A stretch of DNA of 64,000 nucleotides from an uncultured Clostridia bacterium (GTDB lineage Bacteria > Bacillota > Clostridia > TANB77 > CAG-508): the NCBI GenBank assembly GCA_934182605.1, contig CAKPRQ010000007.1, positions 1-64,000 on the forward strand, given 5' to 3'. A program made the position numbers and the translations under genes. The notes under the pieces were generated by a model. The model had not been told where the DNA came from. It saw only the letters and a program-made list of their open reading frames with translations, and did no database searches. Positions 56,518 through 63,982 of the stretch are shown piece by piece. Numbering within the stretch: the first letter of the stretch is position 1; the number at the start of each line of letters is the position of its first letter.

Positions 56518-56712
56518 ATGCTTGAAGCTCTTGCCAACTACTATTTCTCGGGTCTGTTCTGTTTTACAGTTATTCTGGTCCTCGCCTTTGTGGGCTTGAT
56601 TCTGGCTGACTGTAGCGATGGCATTCCTTCTGGCCAGGGCCTTTCCTTCGCCTTTGTTAAGGAACGTTGCTCTTACTGGTTCCAAACGATTTGGGAAGAG
56701 GGTATTTTCTAA
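56518..56712 (+). CDS. Small membrane protein, GC-rich foreign gene
   Basis: A 64-residue protein. It begins MLEALANYYFSGLFCFTVIL, continuing into one transmembrane helix (about 11-30, CFTVILVLAFVGLILADC), then a short loop (CSDGIPSGQGLSFAF) and a Trp-containing end (YWFQTIWEEGIF). Codons are rich in CTG, CTC, GCC and GGC, quite unlike the AT-rich neighbours, which points to recent acquisition. AGGAG precedes the ATG, and a leader hairpin can cover that site. It has its own promoter and a strong terminator. No family is known; a phage, toxin or signal role is possible but unproven. Confidence 0.6.
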   Translation: MLEALANYYFSGLFCFTVILVLAFVGLILADCSDGIPSGQGLSFAFVKERCSYWFQTIWEEGIF

Positions 56713-56728
56713 AGGTTGATTTAATGGT

Positions 56729-56757
56729 GAGGGGGGCATTTCTCCCCCATTTTTTAT
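56729..56757 (+). terminator. Terminator of the GC-rich small gene
   Basis: GAGGGGG (56729-56735) pairs with CTCCCCC (56742-56748), then ATTTTTTAT. A strong intrinsic terminator, atypically GC-rich here. Confidence 0.85.
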
Positions 56758-56764
56758 ACTTCTT

Positions 56765-56829
56765 AAGGCACAAATCTGGTTGAAAAAGAATTAAATTTTG
56801 ACAACGTCAAAATTTAATTCTTTTTCAAC
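56765..56829. repeat. Hairpin repeat type 2, compact copy
   Basis: A perfect 25-bp stem, GGTTGAAAAAGAATTAAATT (56777 on) with its complement ending at 56829, around a 3-base loop. The left part matches 30906-30943 nearly base for base. It could serve as the terminator of the histidine-kinase gene. Confidence 0.75.
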
Positions 56830-56830
56830 C

Positions 56831-58105
56831 TTATCCTCTTTGGATTATAACAAACTTAACTCCCTTTTCCAAATTCTCTGCTTTTATTTTATACCCAAAT
56901 AACTCTAATGTTTGTTTTACTATTGCCAAACCTAATCCTGTTTTTCCCTTATTACCCATCGTATAAGTATCAAATATTTTATCTAAAGTATCTTCTTCTA
57001 TTTTTTCACCATCATTTTCTAATTCTATTCTTTCTTTGTTTATTCTTATTACAATTTCTTTATCAGCATATCTCATAAAATTAGTTAATATATTATTAAA
57101 TACAATTTCCCAATTTTCTTTATCACCTTTATATTTTATATTATCTTCTATTTCTAATTTAAATTCTATATCGCTTCTTATTACTTTTAGTTTTTCCACT
57201 ATTTTTTCTACTATAGGATTCAAATCTACATCTTCTAATTCATAATTTTCACTAGATTTTAAGTAATTTACTTTATTTAATTGTAACATTAATGATAATT
57301 TCTTATTTAAATTATCTGTTTCATTTTTTATTACTTCTATTGCTTTATTTTTATCTATTACATTATCTTCTATTGCTTCAATGTGGCTAGATATTACCAT
57401 TATTGGTGTTTTTAATTCATGTGATAATGTTTGAAACATATTGTTTTTGTATTTTTCTTTTTCTTTTAGTGATATTCTTGTTTTTTCTATAGATTTTACT
57501 AACGAATTTAATTCATCTTGTATTTCAAATTCTTCATTATGCTTAAATTTATCGTTATCTATATTATCTATTTTTCTTTTTATTCCTGATATTTTCTTTA
57601 CTATAAAATTACTATATAATACTAATATTACGATTATTATGATTGCTATTACAGATATTGCTGGTACAACTATTCTATTTAATGCCGCTTCTTGTTCTAA
57701 AATATATGAATCATCACATAAAGTTACGTAATATTGTCCGTTCATTTTATTAGTATTATAATAATATGTATTACTATTTACTGTGAATTTACCATATTCT
57801 TTTGTAATTTTTTGCATTACTGTATTTACATCTACATTTTTTAATATCTTATAAAAATTATTAGATATATATACCCTACCTGTAAAATCACATACTAAAT
57901 ATGCTGTTCCACCACTTATTTGTTGTTCTGTTGAAGATATATATTGCAATGGTTGTTCTAGTATTTCATATATATTTTTTTCATAAAATGGTTTTAGTAA
58001 ATTAGGTAATATTAGAGTTATAAAGAGTAAGGAAAATATAATTGCTACTAATGTTACTAATACTAATTGCATTTTTAGGGTTATTTTTTTTATATTTAAT
58101 TTCAT
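56831..58105 (-). CDS. Sensor histidine kinase
   Basis: A 424-residue membrane kinase. Two transmembrane helices (about 12-34 and 147-168) flank an extracellular sensor region. The phosphoacceptor His is in LSHELKTPIMVISSHIEAIE near 235. The N box NNILTNFMRYAD and G box GNKGKTGLGLAIVKQTLELF are intact. ATG 58105 follows GGAAGG; GTG at 58117 overlaps it. It pairs with the response regulator upstream (58222-58881), though a degenerate palindromic element lies between the two. The signal is unknown. Confidence 0.92.
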   Translation of the reverse strand: MKLNIKKITLKMQLVLVTLVAIIFSLLFITLILPNLLKPFYEKNIYEILEQPLQYISSTEQQISGGTAYLVCDFTGRVYISNNFYKILKNVDVNTVMQKITKEYGKFTVNSNTYYYNTNKMNGQYYVTLCDDSYILEQEAALNRIVVPAISVIAIIIIVILVLYSNFIVKKISGIKRKIDNIDNDKFKHNEEFEIQDELNSLVKSIEKTRISLKEKEKYKNNMFQTLSHELKTPIMVISSHIEAIEDNVIDKNKAIEVIKNETDNLNKKLSLMLQLNKVNYLKSSENYELEDVDLNPIVEKIVEKLKVIRSDIEFKLEIEDNIKYKGDKENWEIVFNNILTNFMRYADKEIVIRINKERIELENDGEKIEEDTLDKIFDTYTMGNKGKTGLGLAIVKQTLELFGYKIKAENLEKGVKFVIIQRG

Positions 58106-58135
58106 ACTGTATGTCACCTTCCCTTTTTATTTTAT

Positions 58136-58208
58136 TAAAAGCTAGATATATAACTATAGATGCTTTAATTATTTTAATTAAAATGGCTATATACCAAGCT
58201 TTGAAATA
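58136..58208. repeat. Palindromic intergenic element, copy G (degenerate)
   Basis: AAAGCTAGATATATAACTAT and GGCTATATACCAAGCTTT remain at the ends, but the centre is replaced by AT-rich sequence. The ends are closest to copy D. It lies inside the response-regulator/kinase operon. Confidence 0.6.
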
Positions 58209-58221
58209 AATAATTATCATC

Positions 58222-58881
58222 TTAAACTAATCTATATCCAAAGCCATAAATCGTATTTATATTTATTCTTGGCATTTTTCCTCTTACACGCCTTACTAAA
58301 TCATCCACAACTCTATCACTTCCAAAATAATCGTTTCCCCATACTTTATTTAAAATTTCTTCTCTTTCGAAAGAACGACCTTTTTCTTTTAAAAACATTA
58401 ATAATAAATCAAATTCTAATGTCGTTAATATTACTTCTTTTTGTTCTTTATTATCGTATATACTTCTTCTTTCCATATCTATACTATAATCTTCATATTC
58501 AATTTTACTAAAATCCTTATTATACACTCTTTTTATCAATTTATTTACTCTCAATATTAATTCTTTTGGAGAGTATGGTTTTGTTATATAATCATCAGCA
58601 TCCAATTCTAAGCCTATTATTTTATCTAATTCTTGGTCTCGTGCAGATGTAAAAATTACTGGTACTTGTGTATCTTTTTCTCTTAATTTTTTTATAATAT
58701 CGTATCCAGATATGTCATCACCTAGCATTATATCTAATATCCATAAATCAACTTTTTCTACTACTTCTAAAGCACTTTTCCCTGTTTTACAACTTACCAC
58801 TTCATATCCTTCTTTCTTTAAATATGCTGTTATTAAATCATTTAAAGATTCTTCATCTTCTACTAGACAAATTTTATACAT
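58222..58881 (-). CDS. OmpR/PhoB-type response regulator
   Basis: A 219-residue regulator. The receiver (1-115) has CLVEDEESL, phosphoacceptor Asp near 51 (LWILDIMLGDD) and Lys near 101 (DYITKPYSPKEL). The winged-helix DNA-binding domain (about 125-219) has TTLEFDLLLMFLKEKGRSFE and DDLVRRVRGKMPRININTIY. ATG 58881 follows AAAGGAAAG; an upstream in-frame ATG lacks such a site. It is the partner of the downstream kinase. Confidence 0.93.
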   Translation of the reverse strand: MYKICLVEDEESLNDLITAYLKKEGYEVVSCKTGKSALEVVEKVDLWILDIMLGDDISGYDIIKKLREKDTQVPVIFTSARDQELDKIIGLELDADDYITKPYSPKELILRVNKLIKRVYNKDFSKIEYEDYSIDMERRSIYDNKEQKEVILTTLEFDLLLMFLKEKGRSFEREEILNKVWGNDYFGSDRVVDDLVRRVRGKMPRININTIYGFGYRLV

Positions 58882-58939
58882 ACTTTTCTTTCCTTTCTCA
58901 TAACCTCTTAAATATTTAATTCTCATTTAAATATTATTT

Positions 58940-58968
58940 ATTATATCATTTTGTTAATTTTTATTCAA
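58940..58968 (-). promoter_or_regulatory. Promoter of the two-component operon
   Basis: Minus strand: TTGAAT (58968-58963), 17-bp spacer, TATAAT (58945-58940). Confidence 0.65.
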
Positions 58969-58987
58969 ATTATAAATTATTTTTAAT

Positions 58988-59040
58988 AAAAAAATTATAC
59001 CATAAAGTGTTATAACTTTTACGGTATAATTATGTGAAAT
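58988..59040 (-). terminator. Terminator downstream of sigma operon 2
   Basis: ATTATACC/GGTATAAT outer stem with inner TAAA/TTTTA pairing (58994-59040), followed by T7 on the minus strand. Confidence 0.65.
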
Positions 59041-59071
59041 TATGATATATTATTATAATTTAGTTACAATT

Positions 59072-59150
59072 CAGTAGAGGAACATATAGTTTTAGCAAAA
59101 CCGTGATATATAGCTATCTGCGAGTCAAGACCCAGATTGTGTCAACCTAG
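59072..59150. repeat. Palindromic intergenic element, copy F (left half only)
   Basis: Left outer arm GTTACAATTCAGTAGAGGAA, the inner arm CCGTGATATATAGCTATC and the centre (GACCCAGATTGTGTCAACCT) are present. The right half is missing and is replaced by the end of a dehydrogenase gene. Confidence 0.75.
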
Positions 59151-59156
59151 ATATAT

Positions 59157-59237
59157 AATGACACCTATATAACTGGACAAGGTTTTGTAATTGATGGAGG
59201 TTCAACATTACCTGAAACAATGTCTGTTGGCGTTTAA
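59157..59237 (+). pseudogene. 3' remnant of a short-chain dehydrogenase gene
   Basis: 26 codons, NDTYITGQGFVIDGGSTLPE then TMSVGV and TAA. YITGQ-x-x-x-DGG is the hallmark C-terminal end of FabG-like short-chain dehydrogenases. All of the rest is missing; the 5' side joins a half palindromic element. Confidence 0.75.
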
Positions 59238-59257
59238 TTTTACTAATTTATAAACAT

Positions 59258-60283
59258 TTAATATAAAATCTTTTCTAATTTTATTTTATTATTATTTGAA
59301 TCTATAATTTCAAGATTAGGTTTATTTTCCAATTCATCTTTTGATATATCAAAGTATGTTATAAAATAGAAACTATTATATTTATATCTTCCTAAGCAAT
59401 TCTTATTGCTTTCCACATTTAAAAGTTCAAAATTTATATTAGAGTCTTTAGTTTTATATAACAAATATAACCCTGTATCTGTTGCTATACATTTTTTTAT
59501 TTTATATTCATTATTTTGAATATCTGGTATTATGTATTCTATTTTTTCCCTATCTTTAAATCTATTTATTAAATTTATTTTATATTCAAAATTATAATTT
59601 ATTTCTATATTATTTATTCCTGTTTTTTTTGAATTATATAAAGCAATTTTAGTAAATTTAATATTTAAATTTTCTGTATTAGGTATGCCATTCGTCATAA
59701 GAAATAATAATTCTTTTATTTCATTATTCGTGGTACTTATATTATTCCACCCTCCCATTGAGATAAGTTTACCATCCTTTTGTTCTACATTTCCATTGTA
59801 TATATAGTTACCATTATCATCAGTTATGGTTAAATCTAGTATTGAAAATCTAGTACTTTCTTTTAAATTATTCTCCGAATATAAATTAAATACCATATAT
59901 AAGTTTATATCATCTACTAATAAGTAATCTATTTTAATTTTGTAATCATTATTAAGCGCTATATACTCCATATCCACATTTTGAATATATTCTTTATTTT
60001 CGATAGCATCTACAATCCCATCATTTTTTATATCTATAGATGTTAAATTAAACATTCCGCTTACTAATTTCACTATATCTTTTCCAAATACTACCCCTGT
60101 TGTTAATAAAAATACTGTACATACTGTTGCAACTGCTCTAAATATTATTACATGTTTCTTCTTTTTATTTTGGAATGTGTTTTCAATTACTTTAGCAGTT
60201 TCTTTTGGAATTTCCTTATTATTTTCAAAATAATCATACAATATTTTATCAATTTCATCCATATTATTTCCTTGCTGTTTCAT
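59258..60283 (-). CDS. Membrane anti-sigma factor, DUF4179-type (paralog 2)
   Basis: A 341-residue paralog of the protein at 3080-4108. N-terminal cytoplasmic part (MDEIDKILYDYFENNKEIPK), one transmembrane helix about 48-67 (VATVCTVFLLTTGVVFG), then an extracellular domain with matching blocks (KEYIQNVDMEYIALNNDYKI, IATDTGLYLLYKTKD). ATG 60283 is used; the one at 60301 overlaps the GGAGGTG site. It overlaps the sigma gene by 20 bp, exactly as in paralog 1. Confidence 0.8.
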   Translation of the reverse strand: MKQQGNNMDEIDKILYDYFENNKEIPKETAKVIENTFQNKKKKHVIIFRAVATVCTVFLLTTGVVFGKDIVKLVSGMFNLTSIDIKNDGIVDAIENKEYIQNVDMEYIALNNDYKIKIDYLLVDDINLYMVFNLYSENNLKESTRFSILDLTITDDNGNYIYNGNVEQKDGKLISMGGWNNISTTNNEIKELLFLMTNGIPNTENLNIKFTKIALYNSKKTGINNIEINYNFEYKINLINRFKDREKIEYIIPDIQNNEYKIKKCIATDTGLYLLYKTKDSNINFELLNVESNKNCLGRYKYNSFYFITYFDISKDELENKPNLEIIDSNNNKIKLEKILY

Positions 60284-60821
60284 TTTCAACACCTCCGTCA
60301 TAATATCTTTTTATTTTTTGCTTGGCTCTTGTAATTCTACTTTTTACTGTATTTGGACTAATATTTAAAATTTCTGCAATCTCTTTAACTTGGTATTTAC
60401 TATTGTAGAAAAGTGTTATACATATTTTTTCTTCATAATTCAAATTTTTATATATTTTTTCTAATTCTATTTTTCCTTCCACTTTACCAATATAGCTACT
60501 ATCTTCTGCATATGCTTTTTTATTATTCATCATCTTTTGAAATAACTTTATACGCTTATTATTATTTTCATATACTTTATTACATTCATTTATTAAAATT
60601 TTTATAATCCACGTCTTAAAATATTGAGGTTTTTCTAGTTTTTTTATAGATTTATATGCCGTTAATAATGTATTTTGAATAGAATCATTTATATCTTCTA
60701 TATTTTCTAATCTAGTTTGTGCTACTCTATATAAATCATTTCTTATATATTGAATTAGTTCTTCAAAAGCCTTTTTATCTTTATTTATTGCTTTATATAC
60801 TAATTCTTCTAATTCTTCCAT
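60264..60821 (-). CDS. ECF-type RNA polymerase sigma factor (paralog 2)
   Basis: A 185-residue ECF sigma factor, same length as paralog 1 (2542-3099). Region 2 has EDINDSIQNTLLTAYKSIKK and KPQYFKTWIIKILINECN. Region 4 has VKEIAEILNISPNTVKSRIT. Divergence is concentrated in the linker (about 96-118, NNKRIKLFQKMMNNKKAYAE versus NNKSLSLFKKIKETKNVIDY). This suggests that promoter recognition may still be shared. TAGGAGG before the ATG. Confidence 0.9.
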   Translation of the reverse strand: MEELEELVYKAINKDKKAFEELIQYIRNDLYRVAQTRLENIEDINDSIQNTLLTAYKSIKKLEKPQYFKTWIIKILINECNKVYENNNKRIKLFQKMMNNKKAYAEDSSYIGKVEGKIELEKIYKNLNYEEKICITLFYNSKYQVKEIAEILNISPNTVKSRITRAKQKIKRYYDGGVENETARK

Positions 60822-60852
60822 TTTATACCTCCTATAGCAAACTACATAATGT

Positions 60853-60881
60853 ATTATAACATAATTTAGGTATAAATTCTA
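60853..60881 (-). promoter_or_regulatory. Extended -10 promoter of sigma operon 2
   Basis: Minus strand: TGTTATAAT (60861-60853) with a poor -35 (TAGAAT). This promoter lies close to the gene; the conserved candidate ECF element lies about 160 bases farther upstream. Confidence 0.4.
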
Positions 60882-60906
60882 CTTTTTTAGACGAAAATTA
60901 ATTTTA

Positions 60907-60928
60907 GACCTATCTTGGGGGATAGGTC
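60907..60928. promoter_or_regulatory. GACCTATC hairpin in the sigma operon 2 leader
   Basis: GACCTATC (60907-60914), TTGGGG loop, GATAGGTC (60921-60928). A perfect 8-bp stem between the candidate ECF promoter and the extended -10 promoter. The stop of a 16-codon frame (60910-60960) falls inside it. No terminator-like T run. Confidence 0.45.
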
Positions 60929-61019
60929 ATATACTTCTTGAGGGTATCTATTTTCCTCATGAAATTAAAGCAAGCTAAACAAAATTTTAAATACATTAAT
61001 TGTATTTAGATTTTGTTAT

Positions 61020-61067
61020 ATATATTAGATACAAGTTTTCAACAAAATGGGTGCATAAATTTTAAAA
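61020..61067 (-). promoter_or_regulatory. Conserved block, candidate ECF promoter (copy 2)
   Basis: Minus strand: TTTTAAAATTTATGCACC (61067-61050), 18 bases, TATCTAAT (61031-61024). Compare 4201-4250. The sequence between also matches partly (TTTT, GAAAA). It would start a transcript toward sigma operon 2. Confidence 0.45.
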
Positions 61068-61118
61068 AAATTTTATTTTTTTATTTTGCTTGATTTTTAT
61101 TATATAATAATGATATAA

Positions 61119-61430
61119 TTTACAAAAAAGAAAGATATCATTATAAATAATGAAACTTTCACTTTAAGAGATGCTCTATTAAGTAATAAAATTACTGTTG
61201 AAGAAATTTTAGATAACGCAGATAAAGATGTTGAAACATATAAAAAAGCTCTTGAATTTAGCTATGCAGATGGCGGAAGTACAGAATATTTTTATAATAA
61301 CTATATTATTCTAAAATACAATCAAGAGAAAATAAATAAAAATGGTACTTTGGAATATAACAAAGATATGTACATTGGTGATATTTCTATGGATATAAAT
61401 GACATTAGTAATAAGTATTACAACTCTTAA
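61119..61430 (+). pseudogene. 5'-truncated remnant of an unidentified gene
   Basis: 103 codons open from a stop at 61116 to TAA 61428, with normal protein character (SNKITVEEILDNADKDVETY, then SYADGGSTEYFYNNYIILKY). No start codon or ribosome binding site precedes it. The family is not recognised. A second fragment overlaps its end in another frame. Confidence 0.4.
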
Positions 61431-62071
61431 AATTATTAAAATATATTCAGAAAAGAAGAAATATAATAAAGCCAATTCTACTTACTATTTCACTAATATT
61501 ATTACTATTTGTCATTTTAAAAACTCTTCTATTTTCAGATGATTATATAGTAAGAGTTAATTCAAAAGTCGAACAAGTAAGTAATATTGAAATAAGTGAA
61601 TATATAAAGAAAAATATTACAGGTAATCCTTACATTAGATACATAGGAATGTCTAAAGATTTTTTTGGGGATTATAACATAGAAATAAATTATTTTGATA
61701 AATGGTTTGCCTCAAAAAAAGGCTCTGTATCATATAATGATGAAAAATTACTACTTAATAATGCCAAAGACATGACAAATCAAAAAAATATTATTATAAT
61801 AATTTTATTAATAATAACTATTATTTTATATATTTATTTTTGTAAATATATCATTAAAAAATATTATCAATTAACTGGTAATGAAATAGAATGTAGTGGG
61901 AATTCTGAAAAACATAATTTAATTACTAATTATTCATTAATCGCTTTACTTATTCTAACTTTTTTATTTATAACTGTAACTAATTATATAAATAATTCTA
62001 ATGAAAAAATAATAGTTCTTGAGAACAAGGATATTAAGTTTTACATCATTAACATATATACAGTCTGCTAA
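61415..62071 (+). pseudogene. Two-helix membrane protein remnant
   Basis: An open frame of 218 codons with no start codon at its 5' end. A first transmembrane helix (PILLTISLILLLFVILKTLL) is followed by an extracellular segment (SKDFFGDYNIEINYFDKW), then two more helices (IIIIILLIITIILYIYF and LITNYSLIALLILTFLFI). An ATG at 61649 has no ribosome binding site and would lose the first helix. A frameshift near 62030 may also cut the end (SFTSLTYIQSAKDIDLKS in the next frame). Family unknown. Confidence 0.4.
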
Positions 62072-62172
62072 AGATATAGATCTAAAAAGTATACTACATT
62101 AATTTTACATTAATTATAGATTAAAAAATCTCTGTAATGTGCAATTTCCAGCACATCCAGAGATTTTGGTTC

Positions 62173-62248
62173 TGGTGCGCCATCCCAGACTCGAACTGGG
62201 GACCTTGGCATTAAGAGTGCCCTGCTCTACCAACTAAGCTAAAAGCGC
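62173..62248 (-). tRNA. tRNA-Lys (anticodon CTT)
   Basis: A 76-nt cloverleaf including encoded CCA. The D arm GCTTAGTTGGTAGAGC, anticodon loop CTCTTAA with CTT, and T arm CCCAGTTCGAGTCTGGG are intact. The acceptor stem GCGCTTT/ATGGCGC has one U-U mismatch and one G-U pair. The anticodon stem has a G-A mismatch at its first pair. Confidence 0.95.
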
Positions 62249-62354
62249 ATTTTTCCTAAACTTTTATTATTATACTACTTTTTTTTGAGTTCGTCAAGTT
62301 ATAACGAACATTATTTTCAAAAAAGTAACCACCAAAGCAGTAATTTAATTTTTC

Positions 62355-62385
62355 AAAAAACAAGTAGCACCATAAATAGTGCTAC
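62355..62385 (-). terminator. Terminator of the 110-aa gene
   Basis: GTAGCAC/GTGCTAC stem (62364-62385) followed on the minus strand by TTGTTTTTTG. Confidence 0.75.
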
Positions 62386-62407
62386 CCGTTCTTTCCTTTT
62401 TATAATA

Positions 62408-62740
62408 TTAAAAAAGTTTTACCTTTATTTTATTCCACCAACTCCGAATTCTTTTACACAACCTGTAAAACTTACTCGTTTCCACGTAGATATGATAATC
62501 AACATTTCTCTCCTGATCTATATTGTAATCAATGAAAACAACCTTCCAACAGGTCTCTTCCTTTATATACTCACAAAACTCCTCCCAATACTCTTGTACT
62601 ATAATAGCTTCGTGATTTTCTATCTCGTGAAAGACACCAATCCCAAACAGGCTTAAATCCACTATGTAATTTATGTTCTTCTTCAAGTCTGAAAAAAGTT
62701 CCCTGACCTCTTGAGGAAGTTCATTAAATGTCTCGCTCAT
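62408..62740 (-). CDS. Unrecognised 110-aa protein, atypical codon use
   Basis: A soluble acidic protein, MSETFNELPQEVRELFSDLK then KNINYIVDLSLFGIGVFHEI, with a Trp-rich middle (EYWEEFCEYI) and a basic end (RIRSWWNKIKVKLF). GC content and codon choice (GAG, GTC, CTG, AAG) stand out from neighbours. TAGGAG precedes the ATG and a terminator follows. No family match by eye. Likely acquired horizontally. Confidence 0.65.
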   Translation of the reverse strand: MSETFNELPQEVRELFSDLKKNINYIVDLSLFGIGVFHEIENHEAIIVQEYWEEFCEYIKEETCWKVVFIDYNIDQERNVDYHIYVETSKFYRLCKRIRSWWNKIKVKLF

Positions 62741-62833
62741 TTTTGTCTCCTAAAATAAAGGTTACATAATTACAGTTAATTAGATTTTAACATACGTTCT
62801 ATAATTTGTCAAATTTTCAAGCCATTCTATTTT

Positions 62834-63982
62834 TTATCTTTCTCCCTGTTCCCTAGGATTTTCTTTATCTTTAGTTTTTGATTGTGTTTCTGAATTTATC
62901 ATTTCACTTTTTCTAACTCTTAAAACTTCTAAAAATCTATTCCTTTCCCTACTTAATTTTCCTGTTTCTAATTCTTGTGCCAATTTTCCTTTTCCTTCTC
63001 TTAGTATTTTAGATTCATCTATAAAATTTTTACCTGTTTTTGCTAAGTCTTTTATCCATTCTGTTTGAGGTATTTCAGGAACATTTATTTTACCCATTGT
63101 ATATCTTTCTCCATCTTTTGTATTACAATGATCATCACTACCACCTGAAGCTATTAATCCTCTCTCCTTAACTTTATCCATTAAGAAACTTTGGAATTCA
63201 CTAGTATGATCTGGATACCAAACCTCAATTCCATCAAGCCCTTTATCTATCATCGTGTCCATACTTCCTTTTACATCAAAATTATATCTTCCTGGATGTG
63301 CTAATACGGCTTTTCCTCCTGCCTTGTGAATACTTTTAATTACATCTTCCATACTAGGATGACATTCTGATAAATCAACAAAGAATTTTGATTTAGGGTT
63401 ATATAATTCCTTAACTATAAATTCTTTCAATGTAGCAAAATTTTTAGTAAATTCTTGATTTTCATCATATTTTTTTATTTCATCAAAAAATCTTCCTGTA
63501 ACTGTTCCTGTTTTTCCCTCCGCGTATACATCTTTATCAAATTTTATATTATACTTATCTACTATTTGCAATAAGGACTTTTTTAACACGGTTCCTGATG
63601 GCACTACGTTTTTTCTTAAGTCTGCTATTTCCTTTTCCATTACATCTATATCAATATCATATCCTAGTACTTCTATAACATTACCTTCATAAGTTGTTAT
63701 AATTTCTGTACCTTTTAATAGTTTTACTTGAGAAAAGACATTTAAAACATTTTCATACAATTTTAACATTTTAGGAGTTCCTTTATATCTTGAATCTTCC
63801 GCTTTATCCATAATTGCTTTTATTTGTCTTTCTAACATTCTATAACCTTTAACACTATTATGATCAGTCATAGATATAATATTTTTATTTGCTTTACTAG
63901 CTCTTAGCAGTAATCTCAATGGTAATTGTTTACCATCTGAACCTTGTGTATGATTGTGCATATCAATATTAAAAATTTCCAT
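62834..63982 (-). CDS. PHP-domain metal-dependent phosphoesterase
   Basis: A 382-residue protein. PHP metal-binding motifs are visible: DMHNHTQGSD (motif 1, near 7), SMTDHNSVKGY (motif 2), ECHPSMEDVIKSIHKAGGKA and VLAHPGRYN (motif 3), and SGGSDDHCNTKDG (motif 4, near 280). PHP proteins of this type hydrolyse phosphoesters such as histidinol-phosphate or nucleotides; the substrate is not readable. The C-terminal tail (about 320-382) is charged and low complexity. It is a separate gene at the right edge of the window. Confidence 0.85.
   Translation of the reverse strand: MEIFNIDMHNHTQGSDGKQLPLRLLLRASKANKNIISMTDHNSVKGYRMLERQIKAIMDKAEDSRYKGTPKMLKLYENVLNVFSQVKLLKGTEIITTYEGNVIEVLGYDIDIDVMEKEIADLRKNVVPSGTVLKKSLLQIVDKYNIKFDKDVYAEGKTGTVTGRFFDEIKKYDENQEFTKNFATLKEFIVKELYNPKSKFFVDLSECHPSMEDVIKSIHKAGGKAVLAHPGRYNFDVKGSMDTMIDKGLDGIEVWYPDHTSEFQSFLMDKVKERGLIASGGSDDHCNTKDGERYTMGKINVPEIPQTEWIKDLAKTGKNFIDESKILREGKGKLAQELETGKLSRERNRFLEVLRVRKSEMINSETQSKTKDKENPREQGER

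Noticed and set aside
56512..56739. 75-codon minus-strand frame opposite the GC-rich small gene
   Set aside because: No ribosome binding site on that strand, while the plus strand has promoter, binding site, gene and terminator in order.
60880..61080. Riboswitch in the sigma operon 2 leader
   Set aside because: Only one short hairpin and AT-rich sequence; no known aptamer core was recognised.
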